Part shown: positions 42,388 through 52,319 of the stretch, piece by piece
Numbering within the stretch: position 1 is the stretch's first letter
How the letters are laid out: the number at the start of each line of letters is the position of its first letter
Source of the DNA: Sporopachydermia quercuum
Taxonomy: Eukaryota; Ascomycota; Sporopachydermiomycetes; Sporopachydermiales; Sporopachydermiaceae
Assembly (NCBI GenBank): GCA_001599295.1
Contig: BCGN01000003.1
Coordinates: forward strand, 1,217,148-1,281,147
Length of the DNA stretch: 64,000 nucleotides
Direction: 5' to 3'
The notes under the pieces: generated by a model
Told to the model about the DNA's origin: nothing
Database searches by the model: none
What the model saw: the letters and a program-made list of their open reading frames with translations, nothing else
Translations under genes and position numbers: made by a program

Positions 42388-43737
42388 ATGTCTGACGTTA
42401 AACCTAAGAGACTTACCAAACCAAGTCTTCAAGAACGAGACGAAAAGCTAGCTGAATTCAATGCTCAATTGAAGACTTTAGATGCTCAACTCAGCAAGTT
42501 GGATTTGAGCATCAACGGTGGAGCTAAGAAAGGTGAGAACGGCAATTCAAACCCACTTTATGATCGTCGAAATGAATTACAGCAACAACTCAATGCTTTG
42601 ATCCAACGCCAAGGCTCCAAGAAAACCGAAAGAAATACTCTCAACAATGAGATTAAACTTATTGATGCTTCATTGAAAAAGAAGAATGCTGACCTACAAG
42701 CTTTAGTCGGTAAATCCAAATTCAGATCAACTGAAGATATTGATCATAGAATCAAGAGTTTGGAAAGTGATATTGAATCAGGACAATTGAAGTTGGTTGA
42801 CGAAAAAAGGTTGATTAAAGAGATTCAGTCTTTGAGAAAGCTAAAGGCCGATTTCTCCGTCTTAGAAACTAAAAGGGCTTCAATTGATGCCGATAAATCT
42901 AAGATTGCTGAACTTAAGACAAAAATCAACTCGCTTTTCTCAAAAGAGCTTGATGATGAATTCGAAAAGATTACGAGTGAATTGGCCAAGGTTAGAGCTG
43001 AAATTGATCAAACAAGATCAAAGAGGGATGAGTTATTCAAAGAAAGAGCCACTTTACGAAAGTCTAAGGATGAAATTTATGGTCAAATTAATGCAGTTCG
43101 CTCTGAATTTAGTGCCAAGATGGATGCATTCTACGATGCTATAAAAGAAGACCGTCGTAAACGGGAAGAATCTGAAAAGGCTGAAAAGCTCGCTAAAGCT
43201 GCTGAACATCGTAAGCAGTTGGCCAGAGAAAAACTTGAGGCCGCTTCCATCCCAGCTTACACTCAAGAGATCAAACTGGTTCACTCTTTGATTGCCCACT
43301 ATGATCCTAGTCATGTTATCCCTAAAGATGTCACTTTAGGTACCTACAGACCCAAACCAGCTTCATCCACTTCAACTTCATCGGCTAAAAACAACTTCCC
43401 TGAAGGTAAGGAATACGTTACAACAAAGGAAGAACCTTTTGTTGAAGGGACTGGTGGTAAGAAACATAAGAAGAAGTCCAATAAGAACAAGAATCTTATG
43501 CTTGTTTTGGATCCTGCTATAATTGAACAATTGGCCTCTCTTGATATTGGATTCCCCACCACTTCTAGTGAAATTCCTGAGGTTCTAGAAAAGCTCCGTG
43601 CCAAATTGACATATTTCGAAGAAAACAGCGAAAGAGTTACCAAGGAAAATCTTGAGAAGGCTGAAGCTGAAGTTAAGGCTTTAGAAGATGAACCTCTTGA
43701 TGAGAACGAAGGAGAAGATGATGAGAACGACAATTGA
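42388..43737 (+). CDS. BFR1: Bfr1, polysome-associated RNA-binding coiled-coil protein
   Basis: 449 residues from the ATG at 42388. The start MSDVKPKRLTKPSLQERDEK is typical of Bfr1. Almost the whole first 290 residues are alpha-helical coiled coil rich in Lys, Glu and Ala. A conserved block with PAYTQEIKLVHSLIAHYDP follows, then a basic KKHKKKSNKNKN patch and an acidic tail. Bfr1 sits on ER-bound polysomes with Scp160 and affects mRNA localisation, secretion and nuclear segregation. Confidence 0.9.
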   Translation: MSDVKPKRLTKPSLQERDEKLAEFNAQLKTLDAQLSKLDLSINGGAKKGENGNSNPLYDRRNELQQQLNALIQRQGSKKTERNTLNNEIKLIDASLKKKNADLQALVGKSKFRSTEDIDHRIKSLESDIESGQLKLVDEKRLIKEIQSLRKLKADFSVLETKRASIDADKSKIAELKTKINSLFSKELDDEFEKITSELAKVRAEIDQTRSKRDELFKERATLRKSKDEIYGQINAVRSEFSAKMDAFYDAIKEDRRKREESEKAEKLAKAAEHRKQLAREKLEAASIPAYTQEIKLVHSLIAHYDPSHVIPKDVTLGTYRPKPASSTSTSSAKNNFPEGKEYVTTKEEPFVEGTGGKKHKKKSNKNKNLMLVLDPAIIEQLASLDIGFPTTSSEIPEVLEKLRAKLTYFEENSERVTKENLEKAEAEVKALEDEPLDENEGEDDENDN

Positions 43738-45006
43738 ATTAATCTCTAGATACTCTAATAGATTCACACTTTCTACAACATACATACAATTCACCTGTAT
43801 AATGATTCATATAAGTGCATTTGCTTGATTGTATTGTTATCAAATATAATTAACATTATTTATAGAAATATCAAGAGATTGTTCTGTAGGTTTGATAATC
43901 ATTCAATTTTCTTTTCCACATTCTGAGAGTACCCAGAAAGGAAGAAGATGAAGAAGGAAAACTAATAACCTTGCTAGTAGTACTACATCAAAGATCGTTA
44001 TAATTTTTTGAGAATTAGATAGCCATTGAGTTACAATTATCTATCGAATAGATAACAAATCGTCAGTTCACCCGTCTAATCCTATCATTATTTCAGCCGC
44101 CCGTTGTTTCAATTTCTATCTTTCTATCTATTGCATTTCCATTTCTCATACTATAATACGAACATCATAAACAATTATGCTGCTCTTTCTGAAGTCATTG
44201 AACTGCCAGATGCAAAAATCTCTTATTTATGAAAGATCAGGCTGAAGCAGTCAACAGTAACTAATAAACATCTGAAAATCAACCTCATAAATCATAGTTT
44301 TCTTTAAACTTCCATTACCAGAACAATGGATCAAAAACCAGTTCTTTACGATTTTTTTCCAGGTCAGATGTTTATCAGCCAGATAATGGACAAATATTAA
44401 TAATCATAATAATAATTTATAACTTCAGATCTGAAAATTAACTTTAATCATAATCGAAATCTAACGAATAAATAAGAAAAGGCTGTAACTCAATTGATAT
44501 CACTTGCCACACTAGGTACCTCCCATGACTTCACAAGGGCGCGGAAGCTTGTGCAAAAGAAACCTATTTCTCGTTCAACAGGGGAAGACAAAGAAGGGCC
44601 AATTCCATTTCAACCCATCATTAACTTATTTTTTCTTCTTCGTTTTATTAGTATATATTTCTAGAAAAGACATTGGCATGTCTTTTCTCTACCTTATCTC
44701 TGACAGTGCTCATACGGTCCCATTGTACTTTCATCCCATTACAGAAATCACCCTAAATAGGACGATATTTGTAATCTTGCATACACATTGCATAATTTTG
44801 TTACAACTATTTCACTTGCTTAATAAGATGAAGGCAAGGCAATTGGCAATTGGCTAACCAGATTATTACTTTGTTGAATAAATAGGAGGATGATTGCTCT
44901 ATCGGAAGTATATATTCGAAATTTGAAATTGAAGGCTTCGAATTACATTTATTGGATCTTGTTCAATTGCTGAGAAACTAAACCGGTTGTTTGACAAAGT
45001 AATCGA
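43738..45006. other. Spacer between BFR1 and the GST gene
   Basis: 1.27 kb. A 110-codon ATG ORF lies at 44525-44857 but is T-rich and unlike any protein I know. A Tbf1-like CCCTAAA is near 44753. No RNA gene seen. Confidence 0.5.
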
Positions 45007-45837
45007 ATGCTTAGTAAATTAGCAAGACAGGTAGCCATCAATTGTACAAAATCTACAAGACCTTGTAGTATCAACTCTAGATATAATATTAAAAGAAGCT
45101 TTAATTCAAGCGGAATAAAAATGGTTTATACAACTGAGAAAGAATTTGACCCAAAGGTCGAAACTCCTGAAGCCCCTTATATCAAGTTATACACTTTAGG
45201 AACACCTAATGGAGTGAAAGTATCAATTGCGTTAGAATTGCTTCATTTAAAGTACATCACTAGAACAATTGATATCTCAACTGGTGAACAAAAAGAACCA
45301 TGGTTCCTCGCTTTAAATCTCAATGGTAGAATTCCTGCTTTATCTGATGTTGATGAAAAGGGAAACAGAACTACCTTGATGGAATCTGCTGCTATCGTTT
45401 TATATCTATTAGATAAGTATGACAAGGAACATAAATTCTCTTACGAATATGGAACCCCTCTTTACTATGAAGTCTTGGAATGGGTCTTCTTCCAAATGGC
45501 TGGCCAAGGTCCTATGCAAGGACAAGCAAACCATTTTGCTTTGTATGCACCGGAAAAGATCCCTTATGGAATCAACCGTTACACTGCTGAAACCAGAAGA
45601 TTATATAGTGTTTTGGAACAAAAGATTTCTTCAAACCCTTCTGGTTTCATTGTTGCAGATAAGGTAACTGCTGCTGATATTGTATCTATCGGTTGGGCTG
45701 TTTCTGTCAAAAGTTTGGGAATTAATCTTGAAACAGAATTCCCTGCTGTTTACAAGTGGAAGGAGAATCTTCTTGCAATTCCCGAGGTATACAAAGGAAT
45801 CAATGTTCCTGGCCCTTATCGTGGTCTTCAAAAGTAA
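45007..45837 (+). CDS. Glutathione S-transferase with two in-frame starts
   Basis: 276 residues from the first ATG (45007), 238 from the second (45121). The core has an N-terminal thioredoxin-like half (YIKLYTLGTPNGVKVSIALE; GRIPALSD; LMESAAIVLYLLDKY) and an all-helical C-terminal half (FIVADKVTAADI). This is the Ure2/GstB-like class of fungal GSTs that conjugate glutathione or reduce peroxides. The first 38 residues contain six basic residues and no acids, as in a mitochondrial presequence. The first ATG has a poor context (C at -3), while the second sits in AAAATGG, so leaky scanning to make mitochondrial and cytosolic forms is plausible. Confidence 0.88.
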   Translation: MLSKLARQVAINCTKSTRPCSINSRYNIKRSFNSSGIKMVYTTEKEFDPKVETPEAPYIKLYTLGTPNGVKVSIALELLHLKYITRTIDISTGEQKEPWFLALNLNGRIPALSDVDEKGNRTTLMESAAIVLYLLDKYDKEHKFSYEYGTPLYYEVLEWVFFQMAGQGPMQGQANHFALYAPEKIPYGINRYTAETRRLYSVLEQKISSNPSGFIVADKVTAADIVSIGWAVSVKSLGINLETEFPAVYKWKENLLAIPEVYKGINVPGPYRGLQK

Positions 45838-46089
45838 GTTCTTCAAAAATGATATATACAAACTATTTACAATTGTAATCTATTAAATAATTACTGAATG
45901 TAAGGTGTATATATCGCCTGATATTAATTAATGCACGTCGAAAGTTGTAATACTGTACCGAAAAAAAGATTTGAAAAATATACCTACTTTTATAAATAAC
46001 AATTACAAAATAAAACTATGAAGTTTCTTATTCAAATATATAAAATAGATCTACTTCGACAAAGAGATAAAAAAAATTTAGCTAATTGC

Positions 46090-48863
46090 TTATAACTTGT
46101 CGTAGTATTCTTCATAACCTGGAACAGCTTCCTTTTGACCGTGTCTCTTTCTTGCTTCAGCAACGATTTGACCAGGCTTGGAGGAAGGATCCAAAGGATC
46201 ACCAGGCATAGTAGACCAATGGTCGAACACCATTTGAGGGAAAGCTTGACCACCAGTAGCTTGTCTCAATTCACCAGTGAAACCAAAAGATTCATTGACA
46301 GGTAAGTGGGCCTTGACAGTGAACAATGGAGTACCAGGTCTTTGTTCTTCAGAGATGACGGTACCTCTCTTCTTGTTAAGAACGGAGTAGATACCACCAA
46401 TAGCAGATTCAGGACATTGGACTTCGACCAAGAAGACAGGTTCTTGGATCTTTGGTTCAGCCAATAAGACAGCGGCGTAGGTAACTCTTCTCATGGTAGG
46501 GATGATTTGACCACCACCTCTGTGGATAGCATCAGCGTGTAAAGTAACATCCAAAATGTTGATACGGACGGATCTCATGTTTTCACCGAAGATTGGACCT
46601 TCCTTGGTAGCCCATTGGAATGCAGCGACAACGGAATCCTTGATTTCATTCAAGTATTGAACAGCCTTTGTTTGATCAACAACCAAATTAGGTCCATTAC
46701 CGTCAGGACCGAAACACCAGATCTTTCTGGCGTCAGTAACATCCCAACCGAATTCATCAGCCAAANTACGAGCACGAGCCTTGAAATCGTCTCTTGGGCT
46801 GACCTTACCAGATTCAATGGCAAGAGAAACTTCTTCATCAAGAGGAGAAGCCTTAACATAGATTCTGTTATGCTTGTTAGGTGACTTGGATAAAGCGGTC
46901 ATGGAAGATTCGTTTTCGACGGTCTCTCTGTAAGCGACAACAGGAGGAGAGATCTTCAATGGAATACCAGCGTGATCTTCTTCCAAATCCTTCAAGCAAA
47001 TTTCCAAATGTAATTCACCAGTACCAGCGACGATGTGCTCACCAGATTCAGAGATACTGGTTAAAACACAAGGATCGGACTTAGAAAGACGTTTCAAACC
47101 TTCGACTAATTTAGGCAAATCATTAGCGTTCTTGACATCAACAGCGACTTCAACGACAGGAGAGACAGAGAACTTCATTACCTTCAAGTTGTGGGCGGTT
47201 TCACTGGTAGTCAGAGTACCAGATTTCAACAAGAATTGATCGACACCGACTAAACCAACAATGTTACCTGCAGGAACATCATCAATAGGTTCAACAAATC
47301 TTCCCATCATTAAAACGGTTCTTTGAATAGCCTTGATGAATAAATCATCCTTCTTACCGGGAACGTAGTTGGGACCTTGGATACGGACCTTTTGACCAGA
47401 TCTAACGGTACCAGCGAAGACACGACCGAAAGCATAGAATCTACCCTTGTCTGATGTAGGGACCATCTTGGAGACGTACAACATAAGGTCAGCCTTAGGA
47501 TCACAGTCTCTGATGGCAATAGCATGAGGATCATCTAAAGGACCTTCATACAAAGTATCGTATCTGTAAGCTTGAGCAGTAACAGGAGATGGTAAGTGGA
47601 CAACAATCATTTCCAATAAAGCATCAGCAGCAGGAAGGAACTTTCTCATGACAACCTTCAAAAGAGCCTTACCTTCTAAGTCTTTTTCCTCACCCTTCAA
47701 ATTGATTTCAAGTTTTTCCAACAAAACTGGGATTTCGTCCTTCTTGAAATTCATGATAGAGTTGAAAAGTCTGAAGATAGGGTCCAAAACGAACATGTTG
47801 AAAGCTCTCTCTAAAGGCTTGCCAGAAGCATCCTTGTCCTTGTTAGTCCACTTCTTGGTCTTAGGATTGAAAAATGAGTCACCCCATAATCTTTCCATCA
47901 TCTTTTCACGGTCAACACCGAACTTCTTGGAGTATCTAGTAGCGAATTGACGGATGGTAAAAGCCCAACCGTGAAGACCGGAACCGAAAGCAACGGTACC
48001 CTTCTCAGGATAGACTTGGACATCACCAAGTGCCTTATCTAAATAAGTGGCAATAATGACGTTAACGGATTCGACGGTTCTAGCGAAAGATTGGTACAAA
48101 TCTTCTTTCGTAACTTGTAATTCCAATAAAGCTCTGTCGACTTTGTTAATAATGACGACGGGTTTGATTCTTTCACCAAGGGCTTGACGTAAGACAGTTT
48201 CAGTTTGGACACAAACACCATCAACACAGTCAACGACGACAAGAGCACCATCGGTGACACGGAGAGCAGCAGTGACTTCAGAGGAAAAATCAACGTGACC
48301 GGGAGAATCAATCAAGTTGATCAAAAATTCGTTACCAACGGTCTTTTGCTTGATATCCTTAACATCTTCCTCGGACATTTCAGAGAAAAGAGAAATAGCA
48401 GTAGACTTGATGGTAATACCTCTTTCTTGTTCATCCTTTCTAGTGTCAGTGAAACGAGCCTCACCAGCCTTAGCAGCAGAAATGATACCAGCTCTTTGAA
48501 CCAAAGAGTCAGTCAAGGTGGATTTGCCGTGATCGACGTGAGCAATGACGGACATGTTACGAACATTCGTAACCTTGTCCATCAAGGCTCTCATTTCCTC
48601 AACAGTGAAGTTAACTTTTTTTGTTAGTATCTTTATTAAAATCCTATTTCTCTTGTTTGCAAATTAAGTGTTGAGCTAAGGTCTTCTTGACCCCATTGTC
48701 ATCTTTTGCCCCTAGAATCGTTCAAACAAGAACTTTCTCACATAGACGAAGGCTTGATCCATCCTCCAAGGACATTCACAGTTGGATTCCAACAAGCAGA
48801 TCGAAAGACAAAGTAATCATTCCCACAAATGACCAACAATTAAAACAATGAAAACATACCCAT
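46090..48863 (-). CDS. EFT1: Translation elongation factor 2 (eEF2), two exons
   Basis: Exon 1 is only ATGG (48860-48863); exon 2 is 46090-48614. Together they encode 842 residues, exactly the S. cerevisiae length, starting [21 protein letters not shown]1 is AHVDHGKS at 26-33, with ERGITI and NKVD also present. The diphthamide loop [13 protein letters not shown] holds the histidine expected at 699. eEF2 hydrolyses GTP to translocate tRNA and mRNA on the ribosome and is the target of diphthamide-directed toxins. The intron starts GTATGT and ends TACTAACAAAAAAAG. Codon choice is restricted, as in highly expressed genes. One N lies in the coding region. S. cerevisiae has two copies (EFT1/EFT2); one is seen here. 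Confidence 0.96.
48615..48859 (-). other. EF2 intron after a four-base first exon
   Basis: 245 nt, starting GTATGT, with TACTAAC and an AG only about 9 nt beyond the branch region. The sense strand has small stems such as TTGGAATCCAA and GGTCAAGAAGACC, but I cannot make it a snoRNA. Confidence 0.93.
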
Positions 48864-49343
48864 TGTGAAATATTATGTGTGTTTTCTTATTGATGATCCT
48901 TCCTGGACAGATTTATATAAAACGTCAGGAATTAGCAAACGAAACTACAAAATACCAATTGAAAAGGTATCAAGAATTTCGAGTGGTACTAATTTATTAT
49001 ATTACAAGACACCCAAAGGATCACTTTTGGTAGGAAGAGTACTAAACAAACAAGTGTTCTTTAAAGATTCAACTGCTGGGAGAGAGAAAAGAAGAAAGGT
49101 TAAAGTAAGTGAGAGGAAAAAGTAAGTATGGACAGGAGAAAATTTTACCATAGATTTTGCGCTCCCACACAGACGCACTCTCTCACACAAAACTGAAAAT
49201 CTATTGAGCGTCAGCAAAAAATTGTTTATTATGTACATGTGTTTCTTCCTTTTGACCAGTTGATTTGACTTGCAGCTAGAGAGGTTTTGTGCATATTTTC
49301 TACATTCAAAGCCTACATCTTGTCATATTTTATATAACATTTA

Positions 49344-49386
49344 TTCATTTGTTTATTCATTTGTTTATTCATTTGTTTATTCATTT
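49344..49386. repeat. 12-bp tandem repeat (TTCATTTGTTTA), 3.6 copies
   Basis: Three perfect units followed by a partial one, in the EF2/PEX4 promoter region. Confidence 0.92.
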
Positions 49387-49466
49387 ATATATTTTAGACC
49401 TAATAATCTCAATGGATGCTCATTCGATAAAGCTATAATCTTTACCCAATTGTGCCCTTATCAGAC

Positions 49467-49476
49467 GTATGGGTGT
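49467..49476 (-). promoter_or_regulatory. Rap1-like site (ACACCCATAC)
   Basis: The minus strand reads ACACCCATAC, the core of the Rap1 site that drives translation genes in yeasts. It is about 600 bp upstream of EF2 and 500 bp upstream of PEX4. Its role is inferred. Confidence 0.4.
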
Positions 49477-49977
49477 AATGGAAAATTTTTCACTTACTTA
49501 TCCAAAAAGGAACTTGTAACGGAAAGATATGTAACCCGGTTTTCGATTTAACAATTACTTAACAATTAAGTTCTAGGGTCGAGTAAAGAACAGCCTGGTA
49601 TTCAAAGTACCATTTAATTCATTAATTTAACGGACACTAATGTCCGGGAAGTATCCTTGTTAGCGATCTGGAGAGAAATGTCCCAAGCGTTATTATGGGA
49701 TAGACATGTGAAAGATCAAGATAGATGTATACTAGGTAGATACTATCAATCACATGCATTTTCTGACAATTCCAGCCTGGAACTTCAGTTGAAGTTGAAG
49801 TCAACAATAAAAAGGTTGAAATAGTATTCTAATTGCTAGACCTAACCATGTTGAAAAAGACTTCATTCAATTTGAACTAAGTGAGTGAATGTATATTGCA
49901 GGCTCATTCTTCATGTCAATAGGTTGGATATGTTCTTGAAGAGCACGAATTGTTACAGTAGGAAGTAATTCAAAAAA

Positions 49978-50445
49978 ATGTCGGCAGCATCTAAAAGATT
50001 GATGAAAGAGCTTTCATCTTATAAGAAAGACCCAAATCCTGGCATGCAATATTTACATCCTTCTGATGACAATTTGTTCACTTGGGAGGGTGTGATGCTA
50101 GGTCCATTAGATACCCCTTATGAACATGGTAAATGGCTGATAGAGATCAAAATCCCACCTTCCTATCCTATTCAACCACCACAAGTGAAGTTTATTACAC
50201 CGATAGTCCATCCGAACATTCATTTCAAAACAGGAGAAGTTTGCTTGGATATCTTGAAGTCACAATGGTCGCCAGCGTGGACATTAAGCTCAACCTGTAC
50301 AGCTATACAAGTAATGTTAACAAACCCTGATGCTTCATCTCCATTAAATATAGATGCCGCGAACTTGGTTAGAATAGGTGATGATAAAGCATATAGTGCT
50401 CTGGTAGTTTACTATAAGCATCGATATGCCGTCGGATCTGATTAA
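49978..50445 (+). CDS. PEX4: Peroxisomal ubiquitin-conjugating enzyme Pex4
   Basis: 155 residues from the ATG at 49978. A UBC fold with PPSYPIQPPQVKF, HPN at 78-80 and the catalytic cysteine C89 in GEVCLDILKSQWSPAWTL. The wording after the cysteine and the short size favour Pex4/Ubc10 over Ubc4 or Ubc13 types. Pex4 with Pex22 mono-ubiquitinates the import receptor Pex5 for its recycling from the peroxisomal membrane. Confidence 0.85.
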   Translation: MSAASKRLMKELSSYKKDPNPGMQYLHPSDDNLFTWEGVMLGPLDTPYEHGKWLIEIKIPPSYPIQPPQVKFITPIVHPNIHFKTGEVCLDILKSQWSPAWTLSSTCTAIQVMLTNPDASSPLNIDAANLVRIGDDKAYSALVVYYKHRYAVGSD

Positions 50446-51722
50446 AACCTTCGAATGAGACCCTCTGCAACATCTCCGAGATGAGACGGGATGCTAAGAA
50501 GAGAGTCTTAAGAAAGTTATAAGATGACAATTTCGAGACAATTTCGATTTCAGATATGACAAATTGATTTATGATCAGGTCAACATTATATATGGATGAG
50601 AGTTCAAGCATTTAATTGCAATATTCTCAACCCTATGAATAGTTTGGAATGGCTTTCGGCACCTAAAAATAATCCCATGTGAGACAAGCCAAAGGGCTTG
50701 CATAGTTATGAAGATTGTGTAAAGACATGTAGAGATCGCAGATAAGATGAAGTTGTAACTATTATTGTTGGTATTACCTAGAATTCTTTCGATTTCCTCA
50801 GGATATTTCATACTCCCACGAGTTTATGAACTAGAATTGCTCAAGATTGCTTGAACCTAAAAATGCGACAATAGGCACTCTCTGCCTCATCCTCTGTCAT
50901 TTCAAAGATATATTAGCCCGGTTTTCATCATGCAAAAGTTTCTCAAATTGATTTAGATTTACATAGATTTGAATTGCTCCTATTATGGTTTCTTTGAAAA
51001 CCAAAGACACCTGATGCTATTTTCGCTGCATCCTTGTTGTGCCCAAACAGGTAAGAAATTAGCTGAATTGGGATTCAATTTTCATCAAACTCAACAATGC
51101 ATAGTATATGCACGCAATGTTCTACACAATTCATAGGGAGCAAAGAATAGAGTTCAGTTTTTTAGCTAATGTCAGTTTCTAGCTACAAGTGAAAGATGCA
51201 ATGACCTTGTATTATGACATCGTAAGTAGAGCAAAATTGATGTACACATGAATACACAGTTTACATTAATATGGGTTGATAAACGTACTAGATAGTTTGA
51301 TGAATTATTGAAATCACCATTTCTTGGTATATATATTAGAATATTAGAGGACGTATAAAATACAGATCTAACAAGCAAGTAATGTTGATGAAAGACAACA
51401 AATGACAACAGTAAAATCAATGACTTAATCTGACAAGCAACTGCCAGCAATTGAGTAGAAGGAAATGAGACAACTTAGCTGCCAAATAAATTCGTAATAT
51501 TGCAGTTACAATTAATTCAAATTTGCAACTCATGTAAACATCTCTATACTTTAGTCCCAAAGTGAAAATAGAATAATAAAAGGTAATAATTAATGGTAGT
51601 AAAGTTGCTCTTTGTGATATTCTCGTTCAACAAAACCTGCTGTCAACTAACCGACTCGTGAGGGATAAGATATTGAAAATGACCTCCCCATGTTATTCAA
51701 TTGAAGAACTCTGATTACAAAT
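50446..51722. other. Convergent spacer between PEX4 and NCE102
   Basis: 1.28 kb of 3' flank for both genes. Minus-strand frames at 50575-50811 and 51172-51450 are unsupported (the second starts with TTG). No RNA gene or repeat seen. Confidence 0.55.
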
Positions 51723-52319
51723 TTAAACCTGAGTCATGTTGGGGATTCCGACCTTTGGAGCTCTGGCTGAACTTCTGGAAGGCAAGCCAAAGGCACCGTT
51801 TCTGAATACATTGACAACAGAAATAACCAAAGTTGCTAGGAAAATAAAGAAAGAGAAGTAAAGGAAGGCAACGGTAGCTTGAGCCTTTCTACATCTGTCG
51901 GTAGATCCTTGAGTGACGGCATTCCCATCCAGATAGCTGCGGTTGGTGCAGGAGTGAACACGGATGGCAACGGCCAAGGCAGTTGCACCAGCAAAGGAGA
52001 AAACAACTGACAAAAAGTCTAAGATAGATAAAATAACAGGCCAGGCTAAAGCTTGGAAGAATCCAGCAACGATGTTGTAGAAAAATCCAAAAACAAGACC
52101 CCAAACAGCGGTGAAAATGCTATTACAGTTAGTATATCATCTCTGAAATAAGGAAGAGTGTTAATTGCTTGGAATGCATAATCTAAGTACTTACACAAAG
52201 TTCACTTGAGGATTGGTCTTATGTTGAGTAGCCCTAAGACTGGCACTTAAACCAAGAACAATAACAAGGAAAACGAAATTCGTTGTTCTTAGGGCAATAT
52301 CGGTAATTGTAAAACCCAT
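51723..52319 (-). CDS. NCE102: Nce102, eisosome MARVEL-domain membrane protein
   Basis: Exons 52195-52319 and 51723-52119 encode 173 residues, the same length as S. cerevisiae Nce102. The intron starts GTAAGT and ends with TACTAAC and TAATAG; the join restores a valine codon (GT|C). Four membrane helices of the MARVEL fold are visible (about residues 8-28, 41-58, 66-90 and 120-142). The loop VHSCTNRSYLDGNAVTQG and the motif RCRKAQATVAFLYFS are typical. Nce102 organises plasma-membrane furrows (MCC/eisosomes) and senses sphingolipids. The second exon alone would lose two helices. Confidence 0.94.
52120..52194 (-). other. NCE102 intron
   Basis: 75 nt, from GTAAGT to TACTAAC and TAATAG; phase 2. 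Confidence 0.93.

Larger units (their letters stand above)
48864..49977. other. Divergent promoter region between EF2 and PEX4
   Basis: 1.1 kb. It contains a Rap1-like site (49467-49476) and a 12-bp tandem repeat (49344-49386). Long frames at 48865-49125 and 49270-49551 start with GTG or TTG and overlap the promoter, so I do not accept them. Confidence 0.6.

Noticed and set aside
44525-44857. 110-codon ATG ORF upstream of the GST
   Set aside because: T-rich, phenylalanine-heavy and without a recognisable domain; long enough to arise by chance in AT-rich DNA. Conservation could revive it.
48615-48859. snoRNA hosted in the EF2 intron
   Set aside because: Small stems and a weak AGATGA are present, but no matching D box or clear H/ACA layout.
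48865-49125. 86-codon plus-strand frame next to EF2
   Set aside because: It starts with GTG, has no ATG near its beginning and overlaps the EF2 leader and promoter.
49270-49551. 93-codon plus-strand frame with a YSFV repeat
   Set aside because: It starts with TTG and its repeat is just the 12-bp minisatellite being translated.
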